From: Armillaria gallica
Taxonomy: Eukaryota > Basidiomycota > Agaricomycetes > Agaricales > Physalacriaceae
Direction: 5' to 3'
DNA length: 64,000 nt
Assembly: GCA_037576215.1 (NCBI GenBank)
Contig: JBANDB010000003.1
Coordinates: 496,001-560,000 of the forward strand
A program made the translations under genes and the position numbers. Positions within the stretch are counted from its first letter, which is position 1. Each line of letters begins with the position of its first letter. Below the pieces are notes generated by a model. It did no database searches. It had not been told where the DNA came from and was given only the letters and a program-made list of their open reading frames with translations. Below, in pieces: positions 1 through 11,291 of the stretch.

Positions 1-708
1 TCCAGGCCAGTTTAAGAGCGTCCCAGATATCATCGCAGTGCATACCCAGCCTGGACGCAGTCTTGCAAAACGCAATAATCCCGACGCCCACATCATCCAA
101 CTCCCTCTCGGTCTTCGTCTGTATCATCAACAAAACGGTGGGACCCCAGTTGGCCGAGGCAATCTTCGGCTGTCTCAGGTCCTCTTCTGTTATCCCCACG
201 ATTGCAACCCCGAGAAGGGAACCCACGATAGGGGAAACTTCGTGAGTGTAGATATAGCGGACCAGGTCAATGGAATGTTCAGGCTTGAACATGCTAATCC
301 TAGTTATCCGTTCCACGTGGATAGGACATACAGCGCGAAAGATGAAACAGCGAAGTCGAATATTAGATACTGGCGGGGTGGAGGGGGAAATGAAACGAGT
401 TCGCAAGGTGATATGGTACGTCGGCACTTTGTACTTATTCAGCACGTACTCAGTGGAGAGATGTTGCTGAGGAGGATAGAGGCTAACAGATGAGGATAAG
501 TATGAAAATCTCTATCAGCTGCTGAGCGTACATACGCCAGGGATATCTCAGAAAGCTTGGATAGGGGAATATTGCATCTCGTCAATCTGATCTCGATTTT
601 ATTGTGGATGCGTCGTATTGCGACACTGCTCAGCGTTGGGCGAAGAAATCGCTTCGACAGCTCCGAGTTGTTTAAATGAGATCCTTGGAGGGTCCTGGGG
701 TATTTCAT
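1..708 (-). CDS. H1-family protein, copy A (partial, runs off left edge)
   Basis: Two exons on the minus strand (708-536 and 482 to beyond position 1) joined by a 53-nt intron with a GTATGT donor and TTAG acceptor, phase 2. The reading frame stays open to the window edge. I do not recognise the family and call it H1. Shared features with the two other intact copies are a short N-terminal exon ending LSKLSEISLA, then LYPPQQHLSTEYVL, FKPEHSIDLVRYIYTHEV, QTKTERELDDVGVGIIAF and DIWDALKLAW. No signal peptide or membrane helix is evident. The VRYIYTHEV stretch faintly recalls BTB-type helices, but that is not enough for a call. It lies 122 bp downstream of an F-box-like gene on the same strand, an order repeated at 40.9-43.0 kb and, decayed, at 46.4-47.7 kb. 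Confidence 0.7.
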
Positions 709-737
709 GATGATAGCGAGAGGAAAGGAGGGTACAG

Positions 738-743
738 CACGTG
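738..743. promoter_or_regulatory. CACGTG box upstream of H1 copy A
   Basis: The palindrome CACGTG lies 30 bp upstream of the H1 start. The same hexamer, in similar flanking sequence, is found upstream of the other two intact H1 genes (10190-10195 and 42128-42133). A bHLH-type factor could bind it. Conservation may simply reflect recent duplication. Confidence 0.4.
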
Positions 744-829
744 CGACTGAAACAAGGGAGAAACAGTACTGGCGGTCTCATGAACTGGGGACAGAGGAAA
801 TCTACAAGTATGCTTCATCTGCAAATGCA

Positions 830-2043
830 TTAGTATGCCACAGATACCCACCATACAACGAGAGACCGACCTCCTCGACCCAAAATTACATCAACTCGAG
901 GATCAGTAAACTGGCTTTGGATGGCCCGGATCACTGCGGCAACTCCCGTCGCCACCCACGCCGCATTCACCTCTATGACCAGCGCCGTCAAAGCAGGGAA
1001 TCTGCGCTCAGACAAAAGGCCGTCCAAGCGCTTCCACACGGCGCAACCACTCACACCAACGCCAAGCGTGATACAAAAGGTGATATGCTCAATCGTGTCG
1101 CACTGTCTGAGATTCCTGATCCACCACTGGAGCAGGGGCTGGTCGACGGCGCCACCAAAATTGGAGTGGTAGTCCCATATGTGTACGGTGAGGGTTCGTA
1201 ACCTTGAGAGTCGGAGGTGGTCAGAGGACTCGAGCTGGTTTGATACTGCATAGATAATGTCATGGATAACAGCGATAGAGAAGAGACGGTCATACACGTA
1301 CAATTGGTGCTCCATGGCATGTGCGAGGCGATAAGGTTTTGCAGGGGACAGAGTCCTTCACTGAGCAGGTCTTGCAAGCGGTGTATATCTGTCATGGTGA
1401 GCAGCAGCACATCGAGAGTATGGATGTGTCTCGGCGACAGGAAGGATGTGTCGTTCCAAAAGAGTTCAGGTGGGACGGCCGAATCATGGACAGTCAGATT
1501 CGTTACATATGGCGCAGACTGCTCGCCTTGCTCGAGACTTCCAGCGACATCTGTGTGGTGTAGCTCGACGGTGTGGAGGCTGGCATGAGACCCGGAAACG
1601 AGGAAGAACAAGTCGGAAGAGTTGATACCTGTTACAGAGTGAAACCTGATGTACTGGAAGGCATGCGAAGAAAGGGCCACCCGCACGTCTTGGGGCAGCA
1701 ATGGCCAATCAACGTGAATGAGCTCTATTGTTCGTAACTGGGAGAACAACGACATGACATCAACAAAGTGCTTGGTGCCTCGCATTTTTCTAATGTCCCC
1801 GCCACTGTCAAAGACCAAAGTCTCGACTTGGGCAGGTATGTGAGGAGACTCCATGCACATGTTGTGAAACTTGTGAAAGTGTCGGAAATTATCGAAGTGT
1901 AATTCACGAAAAAGGTGAACTCGAGTTCGACGGAGGAAGGAGCGACAGACAAGAGAGGAGGTCTTGAGGGATTGAGAGTCGTCGATTAAGAAATCGAGGA
2001 TGGAATCGATGAGCTCTTGGGGTAACCTGGTGAAGCAAAACAT
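830..2043 (-). CDS. F-box-like protein, copy A
   Basis: Exons 2043-1302 and 1245-830, with a 56-nt intron (GTACGT...GCAG, phase 1), encode 385 residues. The N-terminus MFCFTRLPQELIDSILDF, followed by SLVCRSFLRRTRVHLFREL, is a standard basidiomycete F-box-like domain, which normally docks a substrate receptor onto Skp1 in an SCF ubiquitin ligase. The rest is a degenerate LRR-like region with recurring Leu/His-rich strands. Read without the intron the gene seems frameshifted near 1300. Aligning it with the copy at 40915 shows that this is an unspliced intron and the gene is intact. It is read towards H1 and diverges from an HNH remnant at 3.1-3.8 kb. The substrate is unknown. Confidence 0.8.
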
Positions 2044-3095
2044 CTATGAACGTCAGTTTCTCGGCTCGAGTACGGCAAAGGAGAGCGTACCTTCAATCCT
2101 CCAGGACTTGGAGATGGGTGTCACGGCGAGAGAAAAGGAGAGACATTGTTCCTCGTGTCTCATGTGAATACAAATAGGGTCTGTGTGCATGTGCCGCCGA
2201 ACATCGAGAAAAGGGGTTCTGCGGAGACGGGATGACAACGACGAAGGTGAGGTTCGACACTTCTTTTGCTGGAGGTTGGACTGCCTCTCGTATTTGCTGC
2301 CCTGCTCGCGGCGACGCTTTCTAAGAGAATATATCTGCACTATTTCTGTGACGCCAAACGTGAGCATTGGAGATACACCAACGCGACATTGTAGCGCACC
2401 CTCCTATTTGTAATGGAATCCCTGGAGCCTATCGTTGTCGCCCTCGCTCAAAACGCCCCCGCAATAACTGGTAGCACTAGACGGAACGCATGCGATGGAA
2501 ATTCTGGTGTTCGCCTTCGAACAAAGGTAGTGGCGGATCGCCGCGAGGTGGTCAGCCCGTACACTACCGTTGTATGGGTCCAAGGGTGGTCGTTGCCATG
2601 TAGGTTGGCGACGATGACATGGCATCTAGCCCTTGGCCATAGAGAGGCTGATAATCAAGATTTTTCTGTGCAAAGGTGATGAAAAGCTGTAACCAGAAAT
2701 ATTATGAGAAGACGTACTTCAGCAGGAACCTGTTCGTCGGTCGAGTCGCATTGCACACTATTGGCCAGAGACCGCGACCGACTTTTCAACTGTAAGGAAT
2801 AGCTTTGAGCATTCGAATACACTGCTACGACACCATAGCGCACCTTCAAGATTGAATTCATGTATCCCTTCCTAGCATCTATCGTTGCCGCCTCCCATTA
2901 AGGGCACAGAAATACGGTAATAACGGGATTCTTGCAGAGACCTTGTCGCGACTTGCTGCCGTTCTGCGTGGTCGTGGTGAGCGTATTCCATTTTCTTGGC
3001 AAACAGTAGCGATTGAATTGGCCGCTGTGTGAGCTAGCGAGTCGTGAAGGTGATGGTAACAGTGTACGCCTCGGATTCAGCGCGCTCAACTCGCT
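2044..3095. other. Bidirectional spacer of module 1
   Basis: No gene is seen. The stretch from about 2870 to 3060 matches 36460-36600 (plus strand) and 39880-40020 and 45840-45990 (minus strand). It is therefore the common spacer between the divergent F-box-like and HNH genes. The piece at 2580-2710 recurs inverted at 46080-46210. Confidence 0.6.
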
Positions 3096-3147
3096 TGACC
3101 CTAACCCTAGAAAGGGTATGTAAGCGGACGGACTTCCGGTCCGAGTC
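3096..3147 (+). promoter_or_regulatory. Telomere-like box plus hairpin upstream of HNH remnant
   Basis: CCCTAACCCT (3099-3108) is followed about 20 bp later by CGGACTTCCGGTCCG, a hairpin with a 5-bp stem (CGGAC/GTCCG) and a 5-base loop. The same pair, in the same order and spacing, precedes HNH copies at 8.06, 36.67, 39.79 (inverted) and 45.76 kb (inverted). Confidence 0.55.
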
Positions 3148-3176
3148 TAACCTCCTCCTCCGTTCCCCGTATCTCC

Positions 3177-3830
3177 ATGACTCGATATGTACGCCTTCAC
3201 GTCCAACCTTTCTGTGGTCGAGACGACACTCCAGATTCTGCAGCTTGGCTTCCTAGTCTGGAAATTTCCATCCACAGGCTGCCCGAGTTCTCGCTAAAAC
3301 CGTATAGATGGCTATGCTACGCCGGCTACTGCCTTAGTAGCCGAGATGCTGAGGTATGGATTACTTGACATCACCATTGTCACCTGTGGCTCGCTGAAAC
3401 GAAGACTCCAAACTTTATCATGAAGACAAAGAAACGAGCCCAGACGATACTCCGTGGACTTTGCATGTGTTCGATGAACTTACCGTGAGGATCCACAATC
3501 TCGTTCCAGCTGGTCAAGCCATCCATGTACCTGGAGGCTGGAGAGCGCAACACCTGGCCACCATACTCTATCTTTGCTGCAGTCTATGCTTGGGCGCTGC
3601 TCACATCATAGCCTGCACAGGATTTCTTGACCCAGATAAGATCCCATTGGTCTAACTCGTTCTATCCAGAAGCGCAACAGAGCCGTGACGAGGCGAAGTG
3701 TAAAGTGAGGATCTATTCTGATACCAAAGTCAGACAAGTTGACGCCTTTAATTTCATTCTGATGTTGTGAGGGTGGCTACTCATAACGCGGTCCATAATG
3801 CCCCATTGTCTTAATCACAGTCTACTCAAA
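3177..3830 (+). pseudogene. HNH_2-type nuclease remnant, module 1
   Basis: The leader region (3177-3330) matches the leader of the intact HNH gene at 8130-8290. Exon 1, which carries the first half of the HNH motif, is missing: the sequence jumps from the leader directly to the end of exon 2 (GAGATGCTGAG, then the intron). The last exon survives in part (FDELTVRIHNLVPAGQAI near 3468-3520) but acquires stops near 3655. The order F-box-like (minus), H1 (minus), HNH (plus) makes this the first of five module copies in the window. Confidence 0.7.
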
Positions 3831-4223
3831 TGGACAACGACGATGTACAGGGGAAAAAACTAGTTTCAGTCGCATTTCATGTATTTATAGGTATTTTCTA
3901 CCCGCTCAGGGCCTTCATTAATTTAACAAGCGCTTAGTGCCGGGCCCACAATAGCAACGGAACTCTCTAGATATTCCAAAAATTGAAGAAAGACGATCGT
4001 TTTGGGTAGGCGAGGCCCGGTAATATCTAACTCGGAACAATGTAGGCACATACAGTACTAACAGCGCGATCGTTAGGCGTTCCATGCAGACATTCCTATC
4101 TGCCGCTACGGGAGGCATTGTCGTAGATGAGAGATGAACTGTGTGTTGGCTCGTCCCAAAATTCCCAGCAATGTATACTTGCAATAATTAACTATCACCC
4201 CCACGATAATGATCGCATGCAAT
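3831..4223. other. No gene seen
   Basis: A/T-richer spacer between the HNH remnant and the 7TM gene. No convincing reading frame, repeat or RNA structure was found. Confidence 0.4.
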
Positions 4224-5467
4224 TTACACCATTTCAGACCTATACTTCGGTCCGATGAGCATCACTTCATCCTCGCCGTCCACACGCGTTACACAACCTT
4301 CTGTTTTCGATTTCGACATGTGATGTGATGGCCGCGAATGCATATCACCATCCGATATCCTAGACACAACACGAAGGAGTATCAATGCCGGTGCGATTCC
4401 CTGCCCCAAATCCCAGTAAGAGCCTCTTTTGTCAGCAAAATAAAATCAAACTCACAGTAACTGAATCAAGAACTGCTTGTGGATACATATTATACGGACT
4501 ATTCATCGCGTCGAACACGATAAAAATCGCCAGTACAATGACATACAGTGCGGACGATTCTACCAAGATCTCTATGACGTGGTAGCATAGGTTCCGTATG
4601 TATCGTAGAGATTTCGAAGTCGCGCTCGCCTTAGCCAGGCGGTACACAATGAGCATGGTACATATGACCGTTGTGGGGAGTGCCATAATGTAATATGCCA
4701 TTCCCCAGTTGATGGAAGTTGCCTGTGAATTCTTCGATGGGTTCAGCTCCTGAAAGATAAGTAAAACACCAAAGGCTTGGGTCATTAGGTGACTTGAGTT
4801 CATCCAGGTTAGAGTTCCAGCAACTCACCGATTCCGCATAGAGTGCATATACAAGGAAGGACGATGACCCTCCAGTTCCTTTCCCAGATAATCCAGCACC
4901 TCCAAATCTAATATGAACGCCATTTCACCGCCCAGTTATCTAGAGGTTTTGGCAGGAGACGTACAGTAACGCAGTCTGTGATAAATATGTTGACGCCTAC
5001 AGCAATAGCGGTGATCGCCATGACCCATGAGGGACCGCCAGGCGTCGCTCGGTCTATGAGGGCGAGGAGCCGTGTTTCTTCTGTCTCTCCTTTGGTTATG
5101 AATGCCCGCCTGGTATAGAACCATCTCATGGCAAAGTGCATGGTCGCCATGATGTACATGAATACCGAGATCCCAGCAAGGATCTTCACCTGCACTCTAT
5201 GGATAATCGAAGTCGACACTACAGAAAGGACATTCGAAGTTCAGCCCTGCATGCTAGAGTCCGCTGCACGCACAAATTTTCCACAGTACGATGGAAAGCA
5301 ATGCTGTATATATGCCTAGATCATGGTAAGCTTCAGTGGGCAACTAGTTCAAACTGAAAAAGCTCACCGTGGGTCAGGGACTCGATGATAACTTCATTGA
5401 ACCAGGAATCAGAATACTGAGTTGCGATTTTTTGGACAGATGCCAAGTCTGGATTGGGCTGAGACAT
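4224..5467 (-). CDS. Basidiomycete seven-transmembrane protein
   Basis: Multi-exon gene starting MSQPNPDLASVQKIATQ at 5467 and ending VMLIGPKYRSEMV at 4224. Hydrophobic segments appear in order: IYTALLSIVLWKI; VKILAGISVFMYIMATMHF; SWVMAITAIAVGVNIFI; RNWRVIVLPCIC; INWGMAYYIMALPTTVICTM; and ALYVIVLAIFIVFDAM. The motifs RRAFITKGETEETRLLAL, INWGMAYY, LIVYRLAKA, EILVESSALY and GIAPALILLRV are characteristic of a large, uncharacterised mushroom 7TM family resembling serpentine receptors. Five of the six introns resolve cleanly. At the intron between about 4830 and 4750 the phases of the best donor (GTGAGT) and acceptor (TTTCAG) do not match, so either a variant site is used or the gene carries a frameshift. 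The tail is hydrophilic and cytosolic. Confidence 0.7.
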
Positions 5468-7690
5468 AGTATAGAAGACCGGTAGCAAATTAGCGAGGAG
5501 GATTCAGGATGTTGTTTGCCTGTGTCCCGTGGAAACCTCGACGTTTAAAGGGTAGAACGCAGTGGCTTTAAGGTTTAGCTTACCCTCCAAGTTATTTGAG
5601 GCGCATTCAATTCCGGTGAAACCACCAATACATGACGGACAGATGCTGATTTTGGCGGTCCGCGCTGTTCATTAGACATCACGGGAACCCTGAATGTTAG
5701 CAAAGTATTGAAACAGTATGAATGATTTGGGTATGCACCGCAGCACCTAAGACGTCTCCACCGAAGCTACTATATGTGATGGCCTTTTGGCCTAGCAGAT
5801 TCGTTCCTATAATATCTATATCGTAGTTTCGAGATCAGCTCAAAGACTAAGAAGCGCTGAATAGAACCCAAGAAGTACAGAAGAATCATCCCGTTGCTTA
5901 GCGTTATTAAAAAGATATCTTGACTCCCCAGATGGGACCCCGATTGCGGAAGAACGGGTTCTCCTGAATTTAGACAAAAAACAGAATTCATTTGTATGCA
6001 TTCATAAAGATTGCGGGACTCACAGCTCGATAACAGTCCAAAAGTTGGCAACCTGAAGACAAGGCAATGTCAGATCTTAACAGGTACGCCTCTCTTGGGC
6101 TAACCAGCTAAGATATCTGCAAAAACAGACGATATAGCGACCTGCAAAACATGAAATTGGCCCCACAGTAGATCCCGTCGAAATATGATCCCCCGGAGGA
6201 TAAACGTATAAGCCGCAGTCGGCATGGAATGAGCTAACTTTCTGACAGTGGTTATCTTTGGACATCCGCCGACGCATCTAGCACGGGAAAAATAATTGAG
6301 TTCAACAAGGGAAGCCGATGGACTAGATCATATCTACATGAAAGCTTTTTAAAAGAGCAAGTGCTTGACCCGGAACCGCGTCATTTCCTTCCATCACCAT
6401 CTTGATGATCACCCGCGGCTCTGTCCTCATCGCTTCTCTTTTCTTCTCAGCATCTCAAATCCTTCCTTTATTAAATCTAGTTGTGTTTGGAAGGAGACTA
6501 CTTAGCTGTGATTGGTGGAGCTCCCACTTGCCTATTTTTATAAATGTTCCGACATCACAGACCTTGGTTCGGGCTCTCGTACTGACAAATATTCGGTATT
6601 GCCTCTGTATCGGGAACCCTTCCGAAGGCAAAATTCTATCCCCGATAACTACAATGATATCAGGAAGACGGTAAGGTTGAAGATGTGAACCAAGGCCACT
6701 GTTTAAGAACTGAAAAGCAGTCAACATCAACATGCCAATAATGGGTAGGAATTCAAAACAGCGTTTTCGGGTGAATACCAGTCAAAGTTCGCTATTTCCA
6801 TACATCCTACCGTCCGCGGCATTGGGTAATTGATAAGTGCATATTTACGACCACGAGGCGAATCCTGGTGATATCAAGGTAATGCATTCCGCAACACATA
6901 GCGTTATCAGTCAATAGTGACAAGCGTTCCGAGAATCTTAGAAAATGTATCAGCGTGATACCTTGAAGGGCTGTACCACTCATACCTTCGTGATATGCAC
7001 GTGTCGGTGATATTGCCTTCCTTCCGATCACCATGGAGCAACCCCAGATATGCGAAGGAGCTCATGAACGGACGGTCTTCACAGACCATCCCATCGCTCG
7101 GGTTACACACCGCGAGACGCAACGCGAAGGACTTCCAGTAACCAAGGGACAGTGAGACTATTCTTGTAGCTGCAGCATCAGTGCATGGTGTTATTGGTAG
7201 GGAAAGGGCGAAGATGTCGATGAAATATGATGAATATAGAGAACCGACAGATCTTCGATAGTGGTGTTGGTTGCTAACACCAGTTAAACCAACACCAGAC
7301 AAAGCGACACAACCTGAAAAACAAACCCATGTTTGCTTGGCGAGGCGCTCACACAGTTACAGGCTTGGCTTGGCTATTAGTCTGCAGAATCGAGAAAGAA
7401 AAGCAAAGAATATATCTCAGGCTAACCTTCCAACTGACAGGCTGGTCAGAATGGCTCCCTCGAAGATCGCCTAGCGCCGACCACATAATCCGTCACCTGT
7501 CGAAGGAAAGGTGATGAAAACACGTAGCCATAAATATCACGAGAAGAACCTACAGTGGGAAAAACTCGTCAGTCTCTGTACTAAACTCTTCCCGGCTAAG
7601 GTTGCTACGAATTTCAAACAATTTTGTTGCCAGTTGCATACAGTGATTCTAATCAAAGATAGAAGGCGTCGTTCAATGAGTATGAGGTTG
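5468..7690. other. Long spacer without a supportable gene
   Basis: Several 60-130-codon open frames occur (for example 7302-6907 and 6051-5770, minus strand). None shows a family motif, and none can be extended by credible splice sites. It may hold an old, decayed gene. Confidence 0.35.
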
Positions 7691-8294
7691 TAGAAGAGAC
7701 CAGTTTCTTTGTCTACTGTTGGGCTCGCTGTTCGAGCTTGCCTTCGAAGTTCGTTGTCGTCACGGTCTGAGTCGTATCTCCACTTGGCAAAATACGGAAC
7801 TAGGCGGCGCTGCTCTCCAAGACCGAATGGTGGTCACTGTGCCAAGTCGAACAAGTATGTCGCATTAGACGCTGTTGACGTTGAGCCACAACCGCGACCG
7901 ACTTCTCATTTGTAGGGAATTATGGCGCACCTCAAATTTTAATCCGTGTATCGTTCCTCAGCACCTGTCGCTGCCACCCTCCGTTATGGGTACAGTTGAC
8001 GGGGTATCGAGAAAGTGGCCGGCGTGTGGGATAGCGATGGTGACAGTGTAGCCAACTTCTTTGACCCTAACCTTAGAAGCAGTCAGATGGTCTTTCGGTC
8101 CGAGTCCCCCGAGTCCTCCTTTCCTCGTAACCTCCATGACTCGATATGTACGCCTTCACGTCCAACCTTTCTGCGGTAGAGACGACACTCCAGCCTCTGC
8201 AGCTTGGCTTCCTTGCCTCGAAATTCTTATTTACAGGCTGCTCGAGTTCTCACTAAAGCCGTACAGATGGCTATGCTACGTTGGCTACTGCATC
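7691..8294 (+). promoter_or_regulatory. Leader and promoter of the intact HNH gene (module 2)
   Basis: The region matches 36240-36900 upstream of the HNH copy at 36.9 kb. It contains CCCTAACCTT (8064-8073), one base off the telomere-like box, then the degraded hairpin TTTCGGTCCGAGTC near 8093. The conserved leader from 8136 to 8290 is probably transcribed. Confidence 0.5.
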
Positions 8295-9292
8295 ATGGGT
8301 GCTGAGGGCGACCTGTCGTTTACCCTGGATTGTACTGCGGACTTTGACTATGATGCGCCTTTTAACCCTTGTGACCTCTATTATTACCCTCGCGGTCCGA
8401 TATTCCCTATCGACCCTGATGTTGAAAATGCCAGCCATTCGGACGTAGACTCTGTGTCCCCTTTCAGAACTTCTATTCTCGAACGTGACAAATCTTGCGT
8501 CGCGACTGGTATGAAGCCTTCCTCTTGCCGAGCTGCCCATTTAATTCCGCAAAGTCAAGGCAGTCAGGTATATCTCGGCGAATGAATACCTTTTCTCTGT
8601 GCTGAACATGCTCCTAGTACATCGAAGCGTTCACAAAAGGACGAGGTGGGGATATCATCGATAATGTTGATGACCCGCGAAACGGGGTACTCGTCAATGC
8701 GGTTTTGTATATGCACCTTGGCCGACGTGCTGCCATTCTCCAGGTATGGATCACTTCTCATCAGGATTGTCACCTATGGCTCACTTCAATCTTACAGACA
8801 CCGAACTTTATAATGAAGACAACAGACGTAAACTTGAGAACGGCATCGGACGACGCTCAGTGGACCCTGCATTCCTTTGCAGAACCTACCGCTGGGATTC
8901 CATACCATGATGTTCCAGCTGGTCAAGCCCTCCGCGTACCTCCTACTGGCGAGCGCGATACCTGGCCACCGCATAGCCTATTTGCTGCCCTCTACGCTTT
9001 GGCCTTAATCACGACATGGCGCGCACCGGATTTCTTGACCCAGGTAAAAGCGCATTGGTCGAACTCATTCTATCCGAGAGCACAGCAAAGCCGTGACGAG
9101 GCTATACGCAAAGCAAGCATTGGACGAGACAAGGCTGCCGATGATGTTGATGCATTAGATGTTCTTCTGATGTTGCAGGAGATGGCTGCTCATAACGCGG
9201 CCAACGATACCTCACCTGATTCACAGTCTGCTCAAAAGGTTAACGATGACGCGCGGGAAAAGGTTCTTCCTTGGCTTCACGGTATTCAGTAA
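8295..9292 (+). CDS. HNH_2-type nuclease-like protein (only intact type I copy)
   Basis: Exons 8295-8567, 8618-8743 and 8798-9292 encode 297 residues; both introns are 51-54 nt and phase 0. The start MGAEGDLSF is conserved in all copies. The HNH_2-like core runs across exons 1-2: SCVATGM...CRAAHLIPQS, YIEAFTKGRGG, DDPRNGVL, LGRRAAIL. In this fungal family the core is a predicted beta-beta-alpha metal nuclease. The first His is in AAHLIP and the Asn in DPRNG. Other copies read MLHRSLG at the last catalytic position, whereas this copy reads VLYMHLG, so the usual His is Tyr with a His two residues later. The C-terminal half (WPPHSLFAALYALALITTW, HWSNSFYPRAQQSRDEA) is conserved but of unknown role. 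It converges on H1 copy B. Confidence 0.8.
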
Positions 9293-9318
9293 TTAAATGT
9301 TTTATAGTCGCATTCCTT

Positions 9319-10127
9319 TTATACCGCAAGGTTGTATTTAATTTCACAGAGCTTGAGCCAATCTCCCATTGTTCTCCTTCCTCCTTCCGGATGTGCACGA
9401 AGCAGCAAATTCCAAGCTAGGTTAATGGCATCCCAGATAGCCTCGCGCCACATACCCAGTCTGCCTACAATCTTCCAGAACGCGATAATCCCCACGCCGA
9501 GATCATCCAGCTCCTTCACCGTCTTTGTCTGCATTATCAGCAAAACGATGGGATTCCAGTTAACCGAGGCAATGTTCGGCTGCTTCAAGTCCTCCTCTTC
9601 TATGAACCTCGTCATCCCGAGAAGGGATCCCATGATCGGTGAGACTTCGTGAGTATAGATGTAGCGAACAAGAGCAAAGGTATGTTCAGGTTTGAACACA
9701 CGAATCTCGCAGTTTGTCAATTCCACTTTTGAACAAATGCCAGGACATGCGGCATGAAATATGAAACCATAAAATTGAATGGTGAACATGGGTAGTACAG
9801 AAGGCGAGATAAGATGGGTTAGCAAGGTGAAATTTGGCCTTGGCACCTCGTATTTATCCAGCACATATTCTGTGTAATGATGTTGCTGAGGGGGATAGAG
9901 GCTAATCGATGAGCGTTAGCATGCAGCATGCAGGTAGCAGAGTGTACCTACGCCAGGGATATTGCAGGCAGCTTGGATAGGGGGATATTGTATGCAGCCA
10001 GTCTGATCTCGATTTTCCTGTCAATGTATCCTATCCCACCGACACATGTCAGTTTTCTAGGAGGAAACGGCTCGGATATCTCCGAGTCGTCCAAGGGACA
10101 TTTCCTCAAGTTGCCCTGGTATTCCAT
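9319..10127 (-). CDS. H1-family protein, copy B
   Basis: Exons 10127-9952 and 9901-9319 encode 252 residues; the intron is 50 nt, phase 2, at the same position as in copies A and C. Conserved blocks are CPLDDSEISEPFPPRK, LSKLPAISLA, LYPPQQHHYTEYVLDKY, FKPEHTFALVRYIYTHEV, MTRFIEEEDLKQP, QTKTVKELDDLGVGIIAF, AIWDAINLAWNLLLRAHP and MGDWLKL. The function is unknown. Unlike the other copies, it has no F-box-like gene upstream and converges on the HNH gene, with 26 bp between the stop codons. This suggests a rearranged or partially deleted module. Confidence 0.75.
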
Positions 10128-10189
10128 GGACAATGTTGAGACTTGACAATGACAGTGAAAAGTAAAGGAGTAAGCGCAACTTGATATAG

Positions 10190-10195
10190 CACGTG
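10190..10195. promoter_or_regulatory. CACGTG box upstream of H1 copy B
   Basis: CACGTG 63 bp upstream of the start, within AGCACGTGCG, the same flanks as in the box at 738. Confidence 0.4.
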
Positions 10196-10199
10196 CGTC

Positions 10200-11291
10200 T
10201 GAAACAAGTGGAAGGTGCAGTCTCGCGGGAAAAGGTTCTTCCCTGGCTTTTGTGTATAGTGGTGACAAAATTTCCATCATACCATTTTCCAGTTGCTTTC
10301 CATTTTCTCCCAGTTCTATTCCTTCTTGGTCGGCGAGAGCCTAAGATATAGTACTGGTCGAGAGCTAGCAGGACCCTGGCCCATCAATACTCGTCTGATT
10401 TAGGCAACCCAGTTCCCATTTGTGGATATGAAGCGTCTTTTCCATTGACCAGCACCGTCTCGCAGTGTTGGACGTTCTTCCAGTGAGGCTCAGAACTTCT
10501 CTGCGATGGTTGTACATAGGAGGCTTCTTTTCTTCGGAAAGTTGCCTCTTACGACATCATATCTGTACGCTAACATCGCCACTCACGTCTTGGTTTTCTC
10601 CTGTTTCCTTTCAACATCAACCGTCTCAATCTGAGTTGGATTGCACGCGAGCGGCTAGCTGTCACACCTGTCGACTTTACGGTTTACCCCTCCTGGATCC
10701 TTGTTTGAAGAAGATGAGGCTCATCATTCCCAGCTGCTCACTCTACCCGTCTCTAAATCAAAGAAGATTTAGTGATTCAGTCAAGTTACCTCTCATTACA
10801 TTCTTACGTTCTCCGAGTCTATTCTTTCCAAACAAAGGTGTTGCACTGGGCCCGACGAGACTTGGACGAGACGCACAAGGAGGAGCAGCCCGGAATTACC
10901 GTATAGGGACGAGAGGGACAGCGCGTAGTCGCACCAGATCGCGACATCTTTTCTCCAGCTCTTCTCTATTTCTTCCTGGAATCTAGGTGCTGCGGCGGAA
11001 GCGATCGATGCACCGACAGATCTTGTGTTCTTAGGGGAGAAGTCACCCCTTCTACAAAGGTTCTTGCCGTGCTGCATATCCTTTCTTTTGAATGCTAACT
11101 TATACTTACAGCAGTCTCGCCCCAAGATACCAGGGCCGCTGAACAAGAGACGGGCCGGGTATACCATTCGGCCTCGTGATATCCAATCTCTTATCGTCAT
11201 GATGCCGGGTCCCTAACTCGAGTGCCTATACACGCAGTACACTTAACGTGCCTGTACCCTTCTCCCTAACTCTCATTATACCCCCATCATC
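10200..11291. other. Spacer and permease promoter region
   Basis: Open frames at 10465-10986 (plus) and 11200-10796 (minus) overlap each other, lack motifs and have non-coding-like composition. The last 80 bp before 11292 is pyrimidine-rich (CTTCTCCCTAACTCTC), as is usual for fungal core promoters. Confidence 0.4.

Noticed and set aside
1290..1320. Apparent frameshift in F-box copy A
   Set aside because: Comparison with copy C and with the decayed copy at 46.98 kb shows a 56-nt intron with good splice sites. Splicing restores the frame.
3099..3108. CCCTAACCCT as a sign of a chromosome end
   Set aside because: Only one and a half repeat units are present at each site, in promoter position and with ordinary genes on both sides. 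Not a telomere.
5770..7302. Series of 60-130-codon minus-strand frames
   Set aside because: They could not be joined with credible introns, and no domain was recognised. At most this is a decayed gene.
10465..11200. Open frames on both strands upstream of the permease
   Set aside because: They overlap antiparallel and contain no family motif. The region is better read as spacer and promoter.
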